From: Thermoplasmata archaeon
GTDB taxonomy: Archaea; Thermoplasmatota; Thermoplasmata; Thermoplasmatales; Thermoplasmataceae
Assembly: GCA_021810045.1 (NCBI GenBank)
Contig: JAJZJR010000001.1
Span: forward strand, 363,947-427,946
Reading direction: 5' to 3'
DNA: 64,000 nt
Position numbers and translations under genes: made by a program
Part shown: positions 8,388 to 16,871 of the stretch, one piece after another
How positions within the stretch are numbered: the stretch's first letter is position 1
Layout: each line of letters starts with the position of its first letter
Notes under the pieces: model-generated
Told to the model about the DNA's origin: nothing
The model's input: only the letters and a program-made list of their open reading frames with translations
Databases searched by the model: none

Positions 8388-8903
8388 TTAGAATACTTCC
8401 AAAATGATTTATTGAAGTACGGATATTATGCGATGAGATATATTAATGATTTTTGGTAAATATAATTGTATGACAGTGTCTTACCTTCAAATTATCACCT
8501 TTCCAATGGGTTTTCTGATAGAATATTTTGAAAATTGAAGGCAGCCAACATTATGAAAATTAAAGCTAATAAAAAGGCCCGAAAACACTGACAATTTTTG
8601 AATTGCAATCTACACTTTTAAAAAAGTCTAGACTTATAATATGAAAAATAGCTCTATTATTGGTTCTGTTATAATGAATCAATTTTTCATCGGCCTTGTT
8701 CCCAGAATATGATATATTTATTCAGGAACCTACTTTTCTATGTTGGTAACAATGCCTCAAAAAAGTCTTGGCGGCATCAATATAGAGACAAATCCATTTT
8801 ACTCCAATTAATCATATATAAACTTAACTAATCAATTATTCTAACAGTCTTTCTGCAGAAGTTAACACTGTCCCCCACATGAAATAAACAAGGTGACATA
8901 AAA
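8388..8903. promoter_or_regulatory. Long divergent intergenic region with promoters
   Basis: A 516-base AT-rich region between the winged-helix gene (minus) and the TasA-like gene (plus). On the plus strand TATATAAA at 8815-8822 and an AGGTGA ribosome binding site at 8891-8896 serve the GTG start at 8904, giving a leader of roughly 55 bases. Another TATA-like box, GATATATTTA at 8711-8720, is about 25 bases before an ATG at 8740. A 9-bp inverted repeat (ATGAAAAAT at 8641-8649, ATTTTTCAT at 8682-8690) could be an operator or hairpin. A minus-strand TATA-like TTAATATAT lies near 8440. No other gene is seen. Confidence 0.5.
8740..8811 (+). CDS. Possible 23-residue small protein, leaderless
   Basis: ATG at 8740 opens a 23-codon frame (MLVTMPQKSLGG and onward) ending in TAA at 8811. 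A TATA-like box centred near 8715 is about 25 bases upstream, the spacing seen for many leaderless genes in this window. Against it are its small size and the lack of comparison data. It ends 4 bases before the TATA box of the TasA-like gene, so its transcription might affect that promoter. Confidence 0.25.
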   Translation: MLVTMPQKSLGGINIETNPFYSN

Positions 8904-9596
8904 GTGAACAAGAAACTGTTTGCTATGATGATGGTACCTGTTCTGGTGGTTATGGGAGGCACTTTCGCATTTTCAGCCTGGTCTGGAAGCGGGAATGCAT
9001 TTTTTGGCCAAACTGCTGCCACAGTATCATACACTGAAACCATGTATTTTAATGGAACAAATGCGGTCCATAACCCCCTGACTGTTTCAAATGGACAGTC
9101 CAGTCAGTCTGTTACACAGGCTACCGCTGAATATAAGATATCCCATGCAGCCGGAAGCGCTTCATCTGTGTTAAATGTCTATGCAAATGTATCATATCTG
9201 GTACCTGGTCAGTATGTTAACTTCACTGTTGTTATTCATAACAAAGGCAATACAGTCCTCAACACCAGCACAGTGTCAGTAGCAGGTGGAAACCTCTTTA
9301 ATGGACTTGGACAACAACTCTCATCTCCACAGGGTATCGTTAGCTTCTTTAATCCTCCAATAACGAATTCATACATACAAAACGTTGCCACAAATGGTAT
9401 ACCCAACATAGCTAATGGAAATGGACCTTTATACCTCATGAATGCAACTTCAAGTGGATCAACAACTGCTCTCCTGGCTCCAGGCGCCTCCATTACATAT
9501 GACGTAGTCGCAGTTTTGCCGAGTATTGCCCCAACAAGCTGGCAGGGCTATACTTTTGACATGGAGATATCGATTCCAATAAGCACTATAGCATGA
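8904..9596 (+). CDS. Secreted TasA/camelysin-like surface protein with SipW-type signal peptide
   Basis: A predicted extracellular protein of 230 residues. The N-terminus is a basic start (MNKK), a hydrophobic core and then GGTFAFSAWSGSG, which resembles the SipW-processed signal peptides of TasA/camelysin proteins (GGT-[FWY]-A just before the cleavage site). The rest is beta-type, with several Asn-X-Ser/Thr sites and a segment (YVNFTVVIHNKGNTVLNTS) like the CARDB/TasA beta-sandwich. TasA in Bacillus and AbpA of Pyrobaculum form extracellular fibres; by analogy this could be a fibre or surface subunit. The GTG start is fixed by AGGTGA 7 bases upstream. The dedicated-looking signal peptidase is 3 kb away in the same cassette. 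Confidence 0.6.
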   Translation: MNKKLFAMMMVPVLVVMGGTFAFSAWSGSGNAFFGQTAATVSYTETMYFNGTNAVHNPLTVSNGQSSQSVTQATAEYKISHAAGSASSVLNVYANVSYLVPGQYVNFTVVIHNKGNTVLNTSTVSVAGGNLFNGLGQQLSSPQGIVSFFNPPITNSYIQNVATNGIPNIANGNGPLYLMNATSSGSTTALLAPGASITYDVVAVLPSIAPTSWQGYTFDMEISIPISTIA

Positions 9597-9791
9597 TGTT
9601 AAAACTTTAACCCTTTTTTTATTTTTATATTATATTTAAGGAAATTTCCACATTATAATTTTTAATCTTACAGGTTATAGTAGTTCTAGAAACGACAAAT
9701 AAATTTGAAATCGGGTAGATATTAATTGATTGAGACTTATGCAGTCATTTGATGGAAAAATTATAAATCGGCTGAGCAATAACGGATGAGT

Positions 9792-9865
9792 GGGTCCGTA
9801 GCTTAGCTAGGTAGAGCGATGGACTCTTAATCCATAGGTCGGGGGTTCGAACCCCCTCGGACCCG
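9792..9865 (+). tRNA. tRNA-Lys (anticodon CTT)
   Basis: Cloverleaf read by eye: acceptor stem GGGTCCG (9792-9798) pairs with CGGACCC (9858-9864), discriminator G at 9865. The D arm has GCTT/GAGC. The anticodon arm is ATGGA-CTCTTAA-TCCAT, giving CTT. The T arm is GGGGG-TTCGAAC-CCCCT. CCA is not encoded and no intron is visible. A TATA-like TTATAAAT at 9761-9768 is about 27 bases upstream. Confidence 0.97.
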
Positions 9866-9923
9866 CTATAACTCTGATTAGTTCTGTGAGGACTTTCCTG
9901 CGGTACTTCACCACCTGGATAAA

Positions 9924-10082
9924 ATGATAATAGAGAGAGTAAACGGAATGAGCCCTTTTATCGAGGTCATAGGACATAGTTATAGTATTTACCCCCAGAA
10001 CTATAAAGATTTCGCTTTCATCCCCTCCCTTTCAGAAGGGGATTTCTCGCTCAATTTTGTTAAATATACGAGGGAAAGGTGA
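9924..10082 (+). CDS. Possible 52-residue hypothetical protein beside tRNA-Lys
   Basis: ATG at 9924 opens a 52-codon frame ending in TGA at 10080-10082 (begins MIIERVNGMSPFIEVIGHS, ends FVKYTRER). Composition looks protein-like and no other gene occupies this strand between the tRNA and the MFS gene end. No clear ribosome binding site or well-spaced TATA box was found, and I recognise no family. It might be a remnant of a gene integrated at the tRNA. Confidence 0.3.
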   Translation: MIIERVNGMSPFIEVIGHSYSIYPQNYKDFAFIPSLSEGDFSLNFVKYTRER

Positions 10083-10150
10083 AAAAGGACTTTTCTTCAA
10101 TATTTCCTTAATTTATTGGGATGATACACGGTCAGGGATTAGTGACTTCT

Positions 10151-11383
10151 TCAAACTCTCTCAGATATAGCTTTACCAGATTTGCCCATAGCATTTACTA
10201 CTTTTTTCATTACAAACAGCATATAGATTAAGACGGCAATGAATCCGGGTAATGAAACAACTGACCATATATAGTAAGGATTCAGGGTAACAGAGATGAT
10301 CATGCCCCCAATCAGGGGACCCATTGAATAACCAATAGCATTGAATGAGTTGAAAACACCCATATGCTCTCCAAGTCTTTTCTCAGGAGACAGATTTGCC
10401 ACTATTGATGAGCCGCTGGGGTCAAGAAAATCTTCACCGAATGTCATTACTGCCTCAGAACCTATGAATTGAAGAATGCTCGAATCAAATGCAAATGAAA
10501 ACACACCAATGGAAAAGAAGAGAAGACCTACAACGTACCCCCTTGCGGCCCCTATCCTGTGTATGGCCCTTGTTACGGGATATTGCATCAGCACAACAAG
10601 GATTCCATTGGAAGTGAAAACTAAACCAATCTGCTCAGTTGAAAGATTTCTAACTATGGATGCATAATTGGGGAGTGTTACTGTGTCCTGGGCAAGAAGA
10701 ATTGTCAGGAGCAGGCTGGATATTGACAGCAGTATTATGGTCCTGTTTATGTTTTTAAAACTGAATTTCGGGTAGGTCTCCATAGATTTCTCGGTTGCTT
10801 TTTCCTGGACTGGGGATTTGAACATGATTCCAACCGCAAATGCAAGAACTGTTGCCGCAAAGGCGGAAAGATACATAGTAGGAAATCCGTACAAACCTAT
10901 GAGAATGCCAGCTACACCAGGGCCAACCCCCGTACCCACATTCAAGGCCACCCTTGTCATGGTGAATCCATTGATTCTATTCCTACTAGACAATGACACA
11001 AGAGATGAAAAAGGAGGGAAACTGCCCCATATACCTGATGCAAGAAGCAAGAAAAACCCTGAGAAAATGATAAAATTATGAATGTATCTTGCAGTGATAT
11101 ATAGCATAATCATGGACACAGATGCAACTGCATATGTTATGAGAAGCATTTTCTTATGACCAATTCTGTCACCAAGCCTGCCAGTGTAGATCTGGAATAC
11201 CGAACCGGCAAGATTTGACAGGGTAAAAATTATCCCTATGATTGTGAATCCGAGGGAGAATGATTCATGCATAAACAGCGAGGTGAAGGATTCCACAGAA
11301 TACAGGGCATAACCAAGGCATCCAAACATGATGGAAAGCATTGCGATCCTTGGAAGACCCATGCTACCAAATTGCTGACTCAC
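10151..11383 (-). CDS. MFS transporter, drug/sugar efflux type
   Basis: A 12-helix major facilitator of 410 residues, expected in the cytoplasmic membrane. The loop between helices 2 and 3 has the family motif A pattern GRLGDRIGHKK near residues 68-78, and a central loop (about 195-215) splits the two six-helix halves. Substrate cannot be told; the overall look is of a multidrug-type exporter. The start is GTG at 11383, about 22 bases after a minus-strand TATA-like AATTAAAG, so the mRNA is probably leaderless. It is divergent from the amino-acid permease. Confidence 0.85.
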   Translation of the reverse strand: MSQQFGSMGLPRIAMLSIMFGCLGYALYSVESFTSLFMHESFSLGFTIIGIIFTLSNLAGSVFQIYTGRLGDRIGHKKMLLITYAVASVSMIMLYITARYIHNFIIFSGFFLLLASGIWGSFPPFSSLVSLSSRNRINGFTMTRVALNVGTGVGPGVAGILIGLYGFPTMYLSAFAATVLAFAVGIMFKSPVQEKATEKSMETYPKFSFKNINRTIILLSISSLLLTILLAQDTVTLPNYASIVRNLSTEQIGLVFTSNGILVVLMQYPVTRAIHRIGAARGYVVGLLFFSIGVFSFAFDSSILQFIGSEAVMTFGEDFLDPSGSSIVANLSPEKRLGEHMGVFNSFNAIGYSMGPLIGGMIISVTLNPYYIWSVVSLPGFIAVLIYMLFVMKKVVNAMGKSGKAISERV

Positions 11384-11569
11384 TATTTTATGAGATTGGC
11401 TTTAATTCCCAATGATCATTGTTTATGCATTATAGAAAAATGAAAAAATAAGCGGATAAGAAATAAAAGAAGGATCCGGCAAAAGTCACGTTATTCTTAT
11501 GGCCTTTATTCAGAATTTCTTTTTCCTGCCTTGCGACATTAATATATTTACGTTGCTTGTAAAGCACAC

Positions 11570-12916
11570 GTGAAGACTGTCAGTTTTGCTGGAGCATTGG
11601 CTGTGGGTCTGGGTGGCATCATTGGTGCGGGGATATTTGTTCTCAGCGGTACTATGATAAGCCTGTCAGGTACAGGAGCCCTTGTTGCATTCGTTATGAC
11701 AGGTTTTGTGGCCGTAATCCTTGCTCTGGAAATGGGAGAACTGGTCAGTACCATGCCAAAGAGCACTGGGGCTTCGTATTCATTTGTATACAACGCGTTT
11801 GGAAGCGAACTGGGTTTTATTACGGGCATTTCACTTTATCTAAGTTTTACTGCATCGGTTTCTGCAATTGCACTGGGTTTTGGGTCATACCTTGCTTCCA
11901 TGGCGGGAATCAGCAGCACCCTTTATTCTCACCTTTTTGCCATAATACTGATACTGGTACTGATAGGAATAAACCTGGAGGGTGTTGCAGAAGCTGCTAG
12001 GGCCGATCTTTTCATAGTTGCATTCAAGGTGGCAGTCCTGGTTATTTTCATCATTTTCGCACTTTTATTTGGAAAATATCTTGCTTCCAATATATCGATG
12101 CCTGCTGTCAACGGTGTTTCAGGCATATTCGCGGCCAGTGTGATAGCAATGTTTGCATACGCAGGTTTCCAGTCCATTGCAACAATGGCTCCAAATATAA
12201 AGGGAGGCGGGAGAACAGCGGCCAGGGCCATCCTTGTAGCTGTTGCCTTGAGCCTCGTTCTCTACGTACTGGTAACTCTTGCGCTCCTTTCTCTACTGCC
12301 CGGAACAAGTTTTGGACAGATTGCTGATCCCCTGAGTTTTGCGTTGAAGAGTGCCTCTGCCCCAACATGGCTGTTTTATCTCGTTGATCTGGCTGCACTT
12401 GCCGCCACCACTTCAGCAACCTTGGCAATGATGATTGCCGGTTCGCAACTGGTATTCCAACTTTCAAATGACGGCCTCTTACCACGTTATTTCAGCAGGA
12501 CCGGCAAGAGCGCAAAGGCCCCTATTACAGCTGTTCTCCTTACAGCCTTTTTCGGAATAGCCCTTATGTTCACCGGGAATATTTACATAATAGCGGCAAT
12601 AAGCAATTTCGGAATATTATTCAGTTATCTGATCAGTGGATTTGCACTCATCAAGATAAGAAGGGCAAGGAAGCATCCTGAAAAGCATTCTGAATTTATT
12701 AAAAATGCAGGGCTTGTACTGAAAGATGTTTTTGAGATGCCGTTTTTCCCATTCCTGCCGGTTATAGGCATAATTATGCTTATTGCATTCTTTTTCGGTT
12801 TTCCAACAATAGCTCTCAGCGCAGGTATTGGCCTTGTCCTGGCATGCATAATAGTTTACTATGCACTGAGGGAAGACAGGGATGAACCGGTCATCAAGAT
12901 AAGATTTTTCAGGTGA
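11570..12916 (+). CDS. APC-superfamily amino-acid permease
   Basis: A membrane amino-acid transporter of 448 residues with about 12 helices. The first helix carries the APC signature GGIIGAGIFVLSG, and the break in helix 6 appears near FAYAGFQSIATMAPNIKGGGR. It probably imports amino acids; the specific substrate is unknown. A TATA-like box at 11541-11549 is about 25 bases before the GTG start, so translation is likely leaderless. The neighbouring lysine aminotransferase suggests a link to amino-acid catabolism. Confidence 0.87.
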   Translation: MKTVSFAGALAVGLGGIIGAGIFVLSGTMISLSGTGALVAFVMTGFVAVILALEMGELVSTMPKSTGASYSFVYNAFGSELGFITGISLYLSFTASVSAIALGFGSYLASMAGISSTLYSHLFAIILILVLIGINLEGVAEAARADLFIVAFKVAVLVIFIIFALLFGKYLASNISMPAVNGVSGIFAASVIAMFAYAGFQSIATMAPNIKGGGRTAARAILVAVALSLVLYVLVTLALLSLLPGTSFGQIADPLSFALKSASAPTWLFYLVDLAALAATTSATLAMMIAGSQLVFQLSNDGLLPRYFSRTGKSAKAPITAVLLTAFFGIALMFTGNIYIIAAISNFGILFSYLISGFALIKIRRARKHPEKHSEFIKNAGLVLKDVFEMPFFPFLPVIGIIMLIAFFFGFPTIALSAGIGLVLACIIVYYALREDRDEPVIKIRFFR

Positions 12917-13063
12917 ATAAAACGACTGAAAACGAATCATAATTTGTACAGGTTTTCATTAATTACTAAATTCGTAATTAGTATACTGAACTCGCATTTT
13001 CTAGGCTCATGGAATGATCAAAAATAGCAAAATGAGATATATTGGATCAAGTCATGTAGTAAC

Positions 13064-14398
13064 ATGATTCATGAAACTATGATACGACCCCAGGATGTGC
13101 ACAGTGTTATTGGATCTAGGATGCTGGCCGATGGCCTTGATATGGTCCTGGATCTGGAAAAGAGCAAGGGTGCAAGACTTTACGACTCAAACAAGGATCG
13201 ATATTTATTGGATTTCTTTGGATTTTTCGCTTCAAACCCCGTGGGGGTCAATCATCCCGGACTATCAGATCCGGAATTTCAGAAAGACCTCATGATGGCA
13301 GCAAAAACAAAGGTTACAAATTCCGACATATATACAAGACAAATGGCTGAATTTGTTGAAACACTTTCACGCGAAGCCACTCCAGAGTATATGAAATACT
13401 TTTTCTTTGTTTCAGGTGGAGCACTTGCAGTTGAAAATGGCCTTAAAGCAGCTTTTGACTGGAAAGTGCGTAAAAACATGATGAATGGCGAGACGAAGGA
13501 GCTTGGCACCAGGATAATGCACCTTAAAGAGGCATTCCATGGTAGAAGTGGATACACACTTAGCCTGACAAACACCCACGATCCCAGAAAAACCATTTAT
13601 TTCCCAAAGTTTGACTGGCCCAGAGTAACTAACCCTAAACTAAGGTTCCCCATTACAGAAAAGGTGCTGCAGGAAGTAGAGGAACTTGAAAAAAAGAGCC
13701 TTACGGAAATGGAACAGTCCTTTGAAAAGTACGGAAATGACATTGCCGCATTCATTATGGAACCAATACAGGGAGAAGGTGGTGACAACCATTTCAGAAA
13801 TGAATATTTCAAGAGCGTTGCAAAGATTGTCAGGGAAAATGATTCCCTGCTCATAATGGATGAAGTTCAATCCGGAATGGGGGCAACAGGAAAATGGTGG
13901 GCACACCAGCACTACGATGTCCAGCCTGACATTCTTGTATTCGGGAAGAAATCACAGGTCTGCGGCATAATGGTTGGCAGCAAAATAGACGAGGTAAAGG
14001 ACAATGTTTTCCATGTCTCCAGCAGGATCAATTCAACCTGGGGAGGCAACCTTGTGGACATGGTCAGATCGAAGAGATTCATAGAGATCATAAAGGAAGA
14101 ATCCCTGATCAAGAACGCGGAAAAAGTAGGAAAAATATTGGTTGATGAGCTTATAGAACTGAGCACTGACTTCCCCGACATGGTTTCCAACCCAAGAGGC
14201 AAGGGCCTGATGGATGCTTTTGATCTCAGGAGTGAGAAGCACCGGGACGAATTTTTCGACAGGATGTTCTCAAAGGGAGTCCTTCTTCTTAAGGCAGGAG
14301 AACTGACAATAAGACTGAGGCCCGCCTTGATCTTGTCCGAAGAGGATGTCAAGGAATTCATCGGAAAGACAAGAGAAGTTCTGAAAGAAATGAAGTGA
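13064..14398 (+). CDS. lat: L-lysine 6-aminotransferase (class III, PLP)
   Basis: Transfers the epsilon-amino group of lysine to 2-oxoglutarate, giving alpha-aminoadipate semialdehyde and glutamate (EC 2.6.1.36 by family). The 444-residue protein has the class III fold: SGGALAVENGLKAAF (115-130), EAFHGRSGYTLSLTN (156-170), the MEPIQGEGG box (232-240), DEVQSGMG with Asp266 and Gln269, and the PLP lysine in FGKKSQVCG (295/296). The spacing and the QVCG context match lysine rather than ornithine or GABA aminotransferases. GATATATT at 13036-13043 lies 25 bases before the ATG, so the message is leaderless. It follows an amino-acid permease. Confidence 0.85.
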   Translation: MIHETMIRPQDVHSVIGSRMLADGLDMVLDLEKSKGARLYDSNKDRYLLDFFGFFASNPVGVNHPGLSDPEFQKDLMMAAKTKVTNSDIYTRQMAEFVETLSREATPEYMKYFFFVSGGALAVENGLKAAFDWKVRKNMMNGETKELGTRIMHLKEAFHGRSGYTLSLTNTHDPRKTIYFPKFDWPRVTNPKLRFPITEKVLQEVEELEKKSLTEMEQSFEKYGNDIAAFIMEPIQGEGGDNHFRNEYFKSVAKIVRENDSLLIMDEVQSGMGATGKWWAHQHYDVQPDILVFGKKSQVCGIMVGSKIDEVKDNVFHVSSRINSTWGGNLVDMVRSKRFIEIIKEESLIKNAEKVGKILVDELIELSTDFPDMVSNPRGKGLMDAFDLRSEKHRDEFFDRMFSKGVLLLKAGELTIRLRPALILSEEDVKEFIGKTREVLKEMK

Positions 14399-14512
14399 AA
14401 GTAGTAAATTACTACTTTTTTATTTTTATTTGCATCGCAAAAAATAGCACAGAAAGTCACTGCAATTATCCAATAACCTCTTTATTTGTTTGAAATAGCT
14501 GATTCCTTTCTC

Positions 14513-14620
14513 ATGTATGAACACAATACGGATTCTGAATATCCGGGGAATGAGAGAAGTGAAGAAGTTTTAAACAGGTTTTCCGGTTTCATTGAAAATA
14601 TCAAAACCCAAAAGGATTAG
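14513..14620 (+). CDS. Possible 35-residue acidic small protein
   Basis: ATG at 14513 opens a 35-codon frame (MYEHNTDSEYPGNERSEE and onward) ending in TAG at 14620, overlapping by 4 bases the end of the convergent gene at 14617. A CTTTATTT stretch lies about 30 bases upstream and could act as a TATA box. The composition is strongly charged. No family recognised; it could be a chance frame. Confidence 0.3.
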   Translation: MYEHNTDSEYPGNERSEEVLNRFSGFIENIKTQKD

Positions 14621-14988
14621 AAGTACTGCCAGAAATTATCCTGCCAGAGATCATATTCTTCCTTTAGTTCCTGAATGTTCTGGATTTTAAAACCGGAACC
14701 CTTGCGTTCTTCATGATACTTACTCATCAAGTCGTCCATACTAAAGTGGGCAAGTTCATCAAATCTGCTTTTTATTCTCTTTTCTATGTGTGGGTGCAAC
14801 CTGGAAAGTTTTGGTCCACTGTAGCATACTTTATAGAATCTTTCCTTACCCAGTGTTACATCAAAAATTCGCCACTGCAATTCCAGTTCGCCAATGAATT
14901 CGTTTCCGACCAGATTTGCCAGGGCTTCTACTATTTTTTTACCTTCTCCTCCGGCAACCTGAAATGAAATCTCCAGACCCTTTTCCAT
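14617..14988 (-). CDS. Hypothetical protein, 123 residues
   Basis: Not recognised. A soluble mixed alpha/beta protein with an N-terminal strand (LEISFQVAGGEGKKIVEALAN), a central GKERFYKVCYSGP segment and a charged helical C-terminus ending WQDNFWQYF. There is no signal peptide or membrane helix. The codon usage and the convergent arrangement with the neighbouring small frame support a real gene. It stands alone between the aminotransferase and the monooxygenase-like gene. Confidence 0.6.
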   Translation of the reverse strand: MEKGLEISFQVAGGEGKKIVEALANLVGNEFIGELELQWRIFDVTLGKERFYKVCYSGPKLSRLHPHIEKRIKSRFDELAHFSMDDLMSKYHEERKGSGFKIQNIQELKEEYDLWQDNFWQYF

Positions 14989-15086
14989 TTAGATCAGGAG
15001 CTACATACTACAATAACACTACATTAAACTGTCTCAAGATACTTTTACTTTAACCGTAGCCCAATATGACAAGTGTCTTGAAAAAA

Positions 15087-15410
15087 TTATGAGGAAAGGA
15101 AGACCTCATGAATCGCGATCACATTTTCCCCTGCGAATGCTTCCTTTGGTAATGTGTCTCCCGAATGTGCCTTCTTGAATGCATCGCTGTTCATCCAGTT
15201 CTGGAAGTGCTCCATGGATTCCCAGTGTGTCGTAACAACATATTCATCTCCTTTAACAGGCCTTAATACCTCGTTTCTTACAAATCCTGGAGTGCTGTCG
15301 AGATGGCTTTCCCTCTCCGCAAATAACTTTTCGAATTGTTCCCTGTACTCTTTCTTCACTGGTATTCTGTTTTCTACCACTATCATGAATGGAAGAGGCC
15401 AATATGTCAT
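15087..15410 (-). CDS. ABM-domain protein, HmoA/IsdG-like haem-degrading monooxygenase family
   Basis: Small dimeric alpha/beta-barrel family that includes haem oxygenases of the IsdG/HmoA type and antibiotic-biosynthesis monooxygenases. Residues 9-35 (MIVVENRIPVKKEYREQFE) and YVVTTHWESMEHFQNWMNSDAFKKAH are typical of the HmoA branch. Family alignments would start at Met9 (15386), but a minus-strand TATA-like box at 15444-15437 sits about 30 bases from the ATG at 15410 and there is no ribosome binding site before Met9, so the longer leaderless start is kept. Substrate is not established from the sequence. Confidence 0.7.
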   Translation of the reverse strand: MTYWPLPFMIVVENRIPVKKEYREQFEKLFAERESHLDSTPGFVRNEVLRPVKGDEYVVTTHWESMEHFQNWMNSDAFKKAHSGDTLPKEAFAGENVIAIHEVFLSS

Positions 15411-15459
15411 AAATAATTATTCAAGACTAAAAGGAAGTATAAACTACACCAAATTATGC

Positions 15460-16095
15460 TCAATCTTCATGCGTTTCTTTAGAAGCATGGATATAGATAT
15501 AATCGAAAAGCCTGCAACCGTCATCCGGTTCAACCTTTAGCTCATCAATATGGAAACCAGTCTGATCCAGCATGGATTTCAGGTTTTTTGGGCTATGGTA
15601 ATGAACCAGGAATTTCCCTCCTTCCGTTGATTCTTCGTTTGAGAAAAAATAGGATTCTCGCGTTCTTGTGGCAAGAAAGAATGGGCCGCCTTCCTTCAGG
15701 ACCCGGTTGGTTTCCTTAATAACCGTAAGTGCTTCCGACTCGTCGAGATGAACAAGGGTAGCCACGTTCCAGACCCCGTGAAACATCTCTGAATCAAAAT
15801 CCAGGTTTCTTAGATCCATGACATGAAATCGGGCTCCTGGATTCTCCTTAATTGCGATGGCCAGCATAGCTTTGGAATAATCTATACCTGTGACTTCGTA
15901 ACCTGATTCAATGAAATACCTGACAAATCTGCCTGTACCACAGCCTGCATCAAGTATATGGCCCCCTTTTGGTATTCTTTCTATAAATTTGGAGAACCTT
16001 TTTGCAGCGCTTTCATTATTGCTGACACCGGCTCCTCCAGTCCCGAAATGGTGATGGTAATTATCAGCAGTTTCCCTTGATTCATAATGATCCAT
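15460..16095 (-). CDS. Class I SAM-dependent methyltransferase
   Basis: A cytosolic methyltransferase of 211 residues. Motif I is HILDAGCGTGRFVRYF (about residues 46-61), the acidic residue binding the SAM ribose is in EVTGIDYSK, motif II is FHVMDLRNLDF, and a post-motif III region LKEGGPFFLATR is seen. The fold is UbiE/Methyltransf_25-like, typical of small-molecule methylases; the substrate is unknown. A minus-strand TATA-like TTATAATTTT about 25 bases upstream suggests a leaderless start at the ATG. Confidence 0.8.
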   Translation of the reverse strand: MDHYESRETADNYHHHFGTGGAGVSNNESAAKRFSKFIERIPKGGHILDAGCGTGRFVRYFIESGYEVTGIDYSKAMLAIAIKENPGARFHVMDLRNLDFDSEMFHGVWNVATLVHLDESEALTVIKETNRVLKEGGPFFLATRTRESYFFSNEESTEGGKFLVHYHSPKNLKSMLDQTGFHIDELKVEPDDGCRLFDYIYIHASKETHED

Positions 16096-16160
16096 GGTTA
16101 TGATATTTCATGAAAATTATAATAGCTCTGTCAAAAAGAGTTTGCACATGCCCTCATCTA

Positions 16161-16754
16161 TTATTGGGATTGAAAAGTCAAGGGGAAGAGTTCCACTTCG
16201 CCTGAATCTATGTGATAAAGGGCTCCTGCAATGTTCAACTGTCCGGATTCAAAGAGTTTTTTTACAACTTCGCTGTCAAACAGTCTTGATGCTTGGCTCA
16301 TCGTATTTTCCCTGATACACTTGTCCAGAGAAAGATCGGTATCTTTGATTTCAGACACAATCCGGCATATATTCTTTACAAGTGATGAAAGCGGTGATTT
16401 GACATCTATCTGATTACTGTTATTTAGTGCTTCATATGCTGCCGTAACTGCACCACATCCTGTGTGGCCCATTACCAAAACCTTTCTTGTGCCCAGTTTG
16501 TCTATTGCAAACTCCACTGATCCAATGGTATAATCATCCAGTACTTCTCCAGCCACCCTTATTTCAAATATTGAACCTAGCGGTGCATTCAGTATTATTG
16601 ATGGAGAAACTCTTGAATCGGAACATGAAATTACAACAAACTCCGGTTTTTGTGATTGAGCCAGTTCCTTGAATTCTCTGTTTTTACTTCTGAATTCCTC
16701 ATTCCCCTTTATCAATTTCAAAAACTCGCCATTACTCCGGTAAACGTCATCCAT
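16161..16754 (-). CDS. Beta-class carbonic anhydrase
   Basis: Interconverts CO2 and bicarbonate using zinc. The 197-residue protein has all beta-class ligands: Cys44-x-Asp46-x-Arg48 in SCSDSRVS, and His97-x-x-Cys100 in GHTGCGA. The TIGSVEFAI helix and SPLSSLVKNI segment also fit the family. A TAGGAG ribosome binding site precedes the ATG by about 6 bases. It lies between two small enzymes with no obvious partner. Confidence 0.92.
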   Translation of the reverse strand: MDDVYRSNGEFLKLIKGNEEFRSKNREFKELAQSQKPEFVVISCSDSRVSPSIILNAPLGSIFEIRVAGEVLDDYTIGSVEFAIDKLGTRKVLVMGHTGCGAVTAAYEALNNSNQIDVKSPLSSLVKNICRIVSEIKDTDLSLDKCIRENTMSQASRLFDSEVVKKLFESGQLNIAGALYHIDSGEVELFPLTFQSQ

Positions 16755-16871
16755 TGTTTCTCCTATAATTCCTCAATGATAAATGTTCCCGGCAGGAGCT
16801 AAAACCAATGTCTCCCATAAAATATCGTTCTGGTGATTGAAAAAATTGAGCTGATGTGGCTGAATTCCACA

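Noticed and set aside
9597..9791. Possible additional RNA gene before tRNA-Lys
   Set aside because: Only AT-rich sequence and T-tracts are visible; no second cloverleaf or stable structure.
12108..12485. Long minus-strand frame inside the amino-acid permease gene
   Set aside because: It is antisense to a clear transporter with conserved motifs, and its translation has no family-like features.
13912..14460. 182-codon minus-strand frame opposite the lysine aminotransferase
   Set aside because: Phenylalanine- and serine-rich shadow of a well-supported enzyme gene; no promoter or ribosome binding site.
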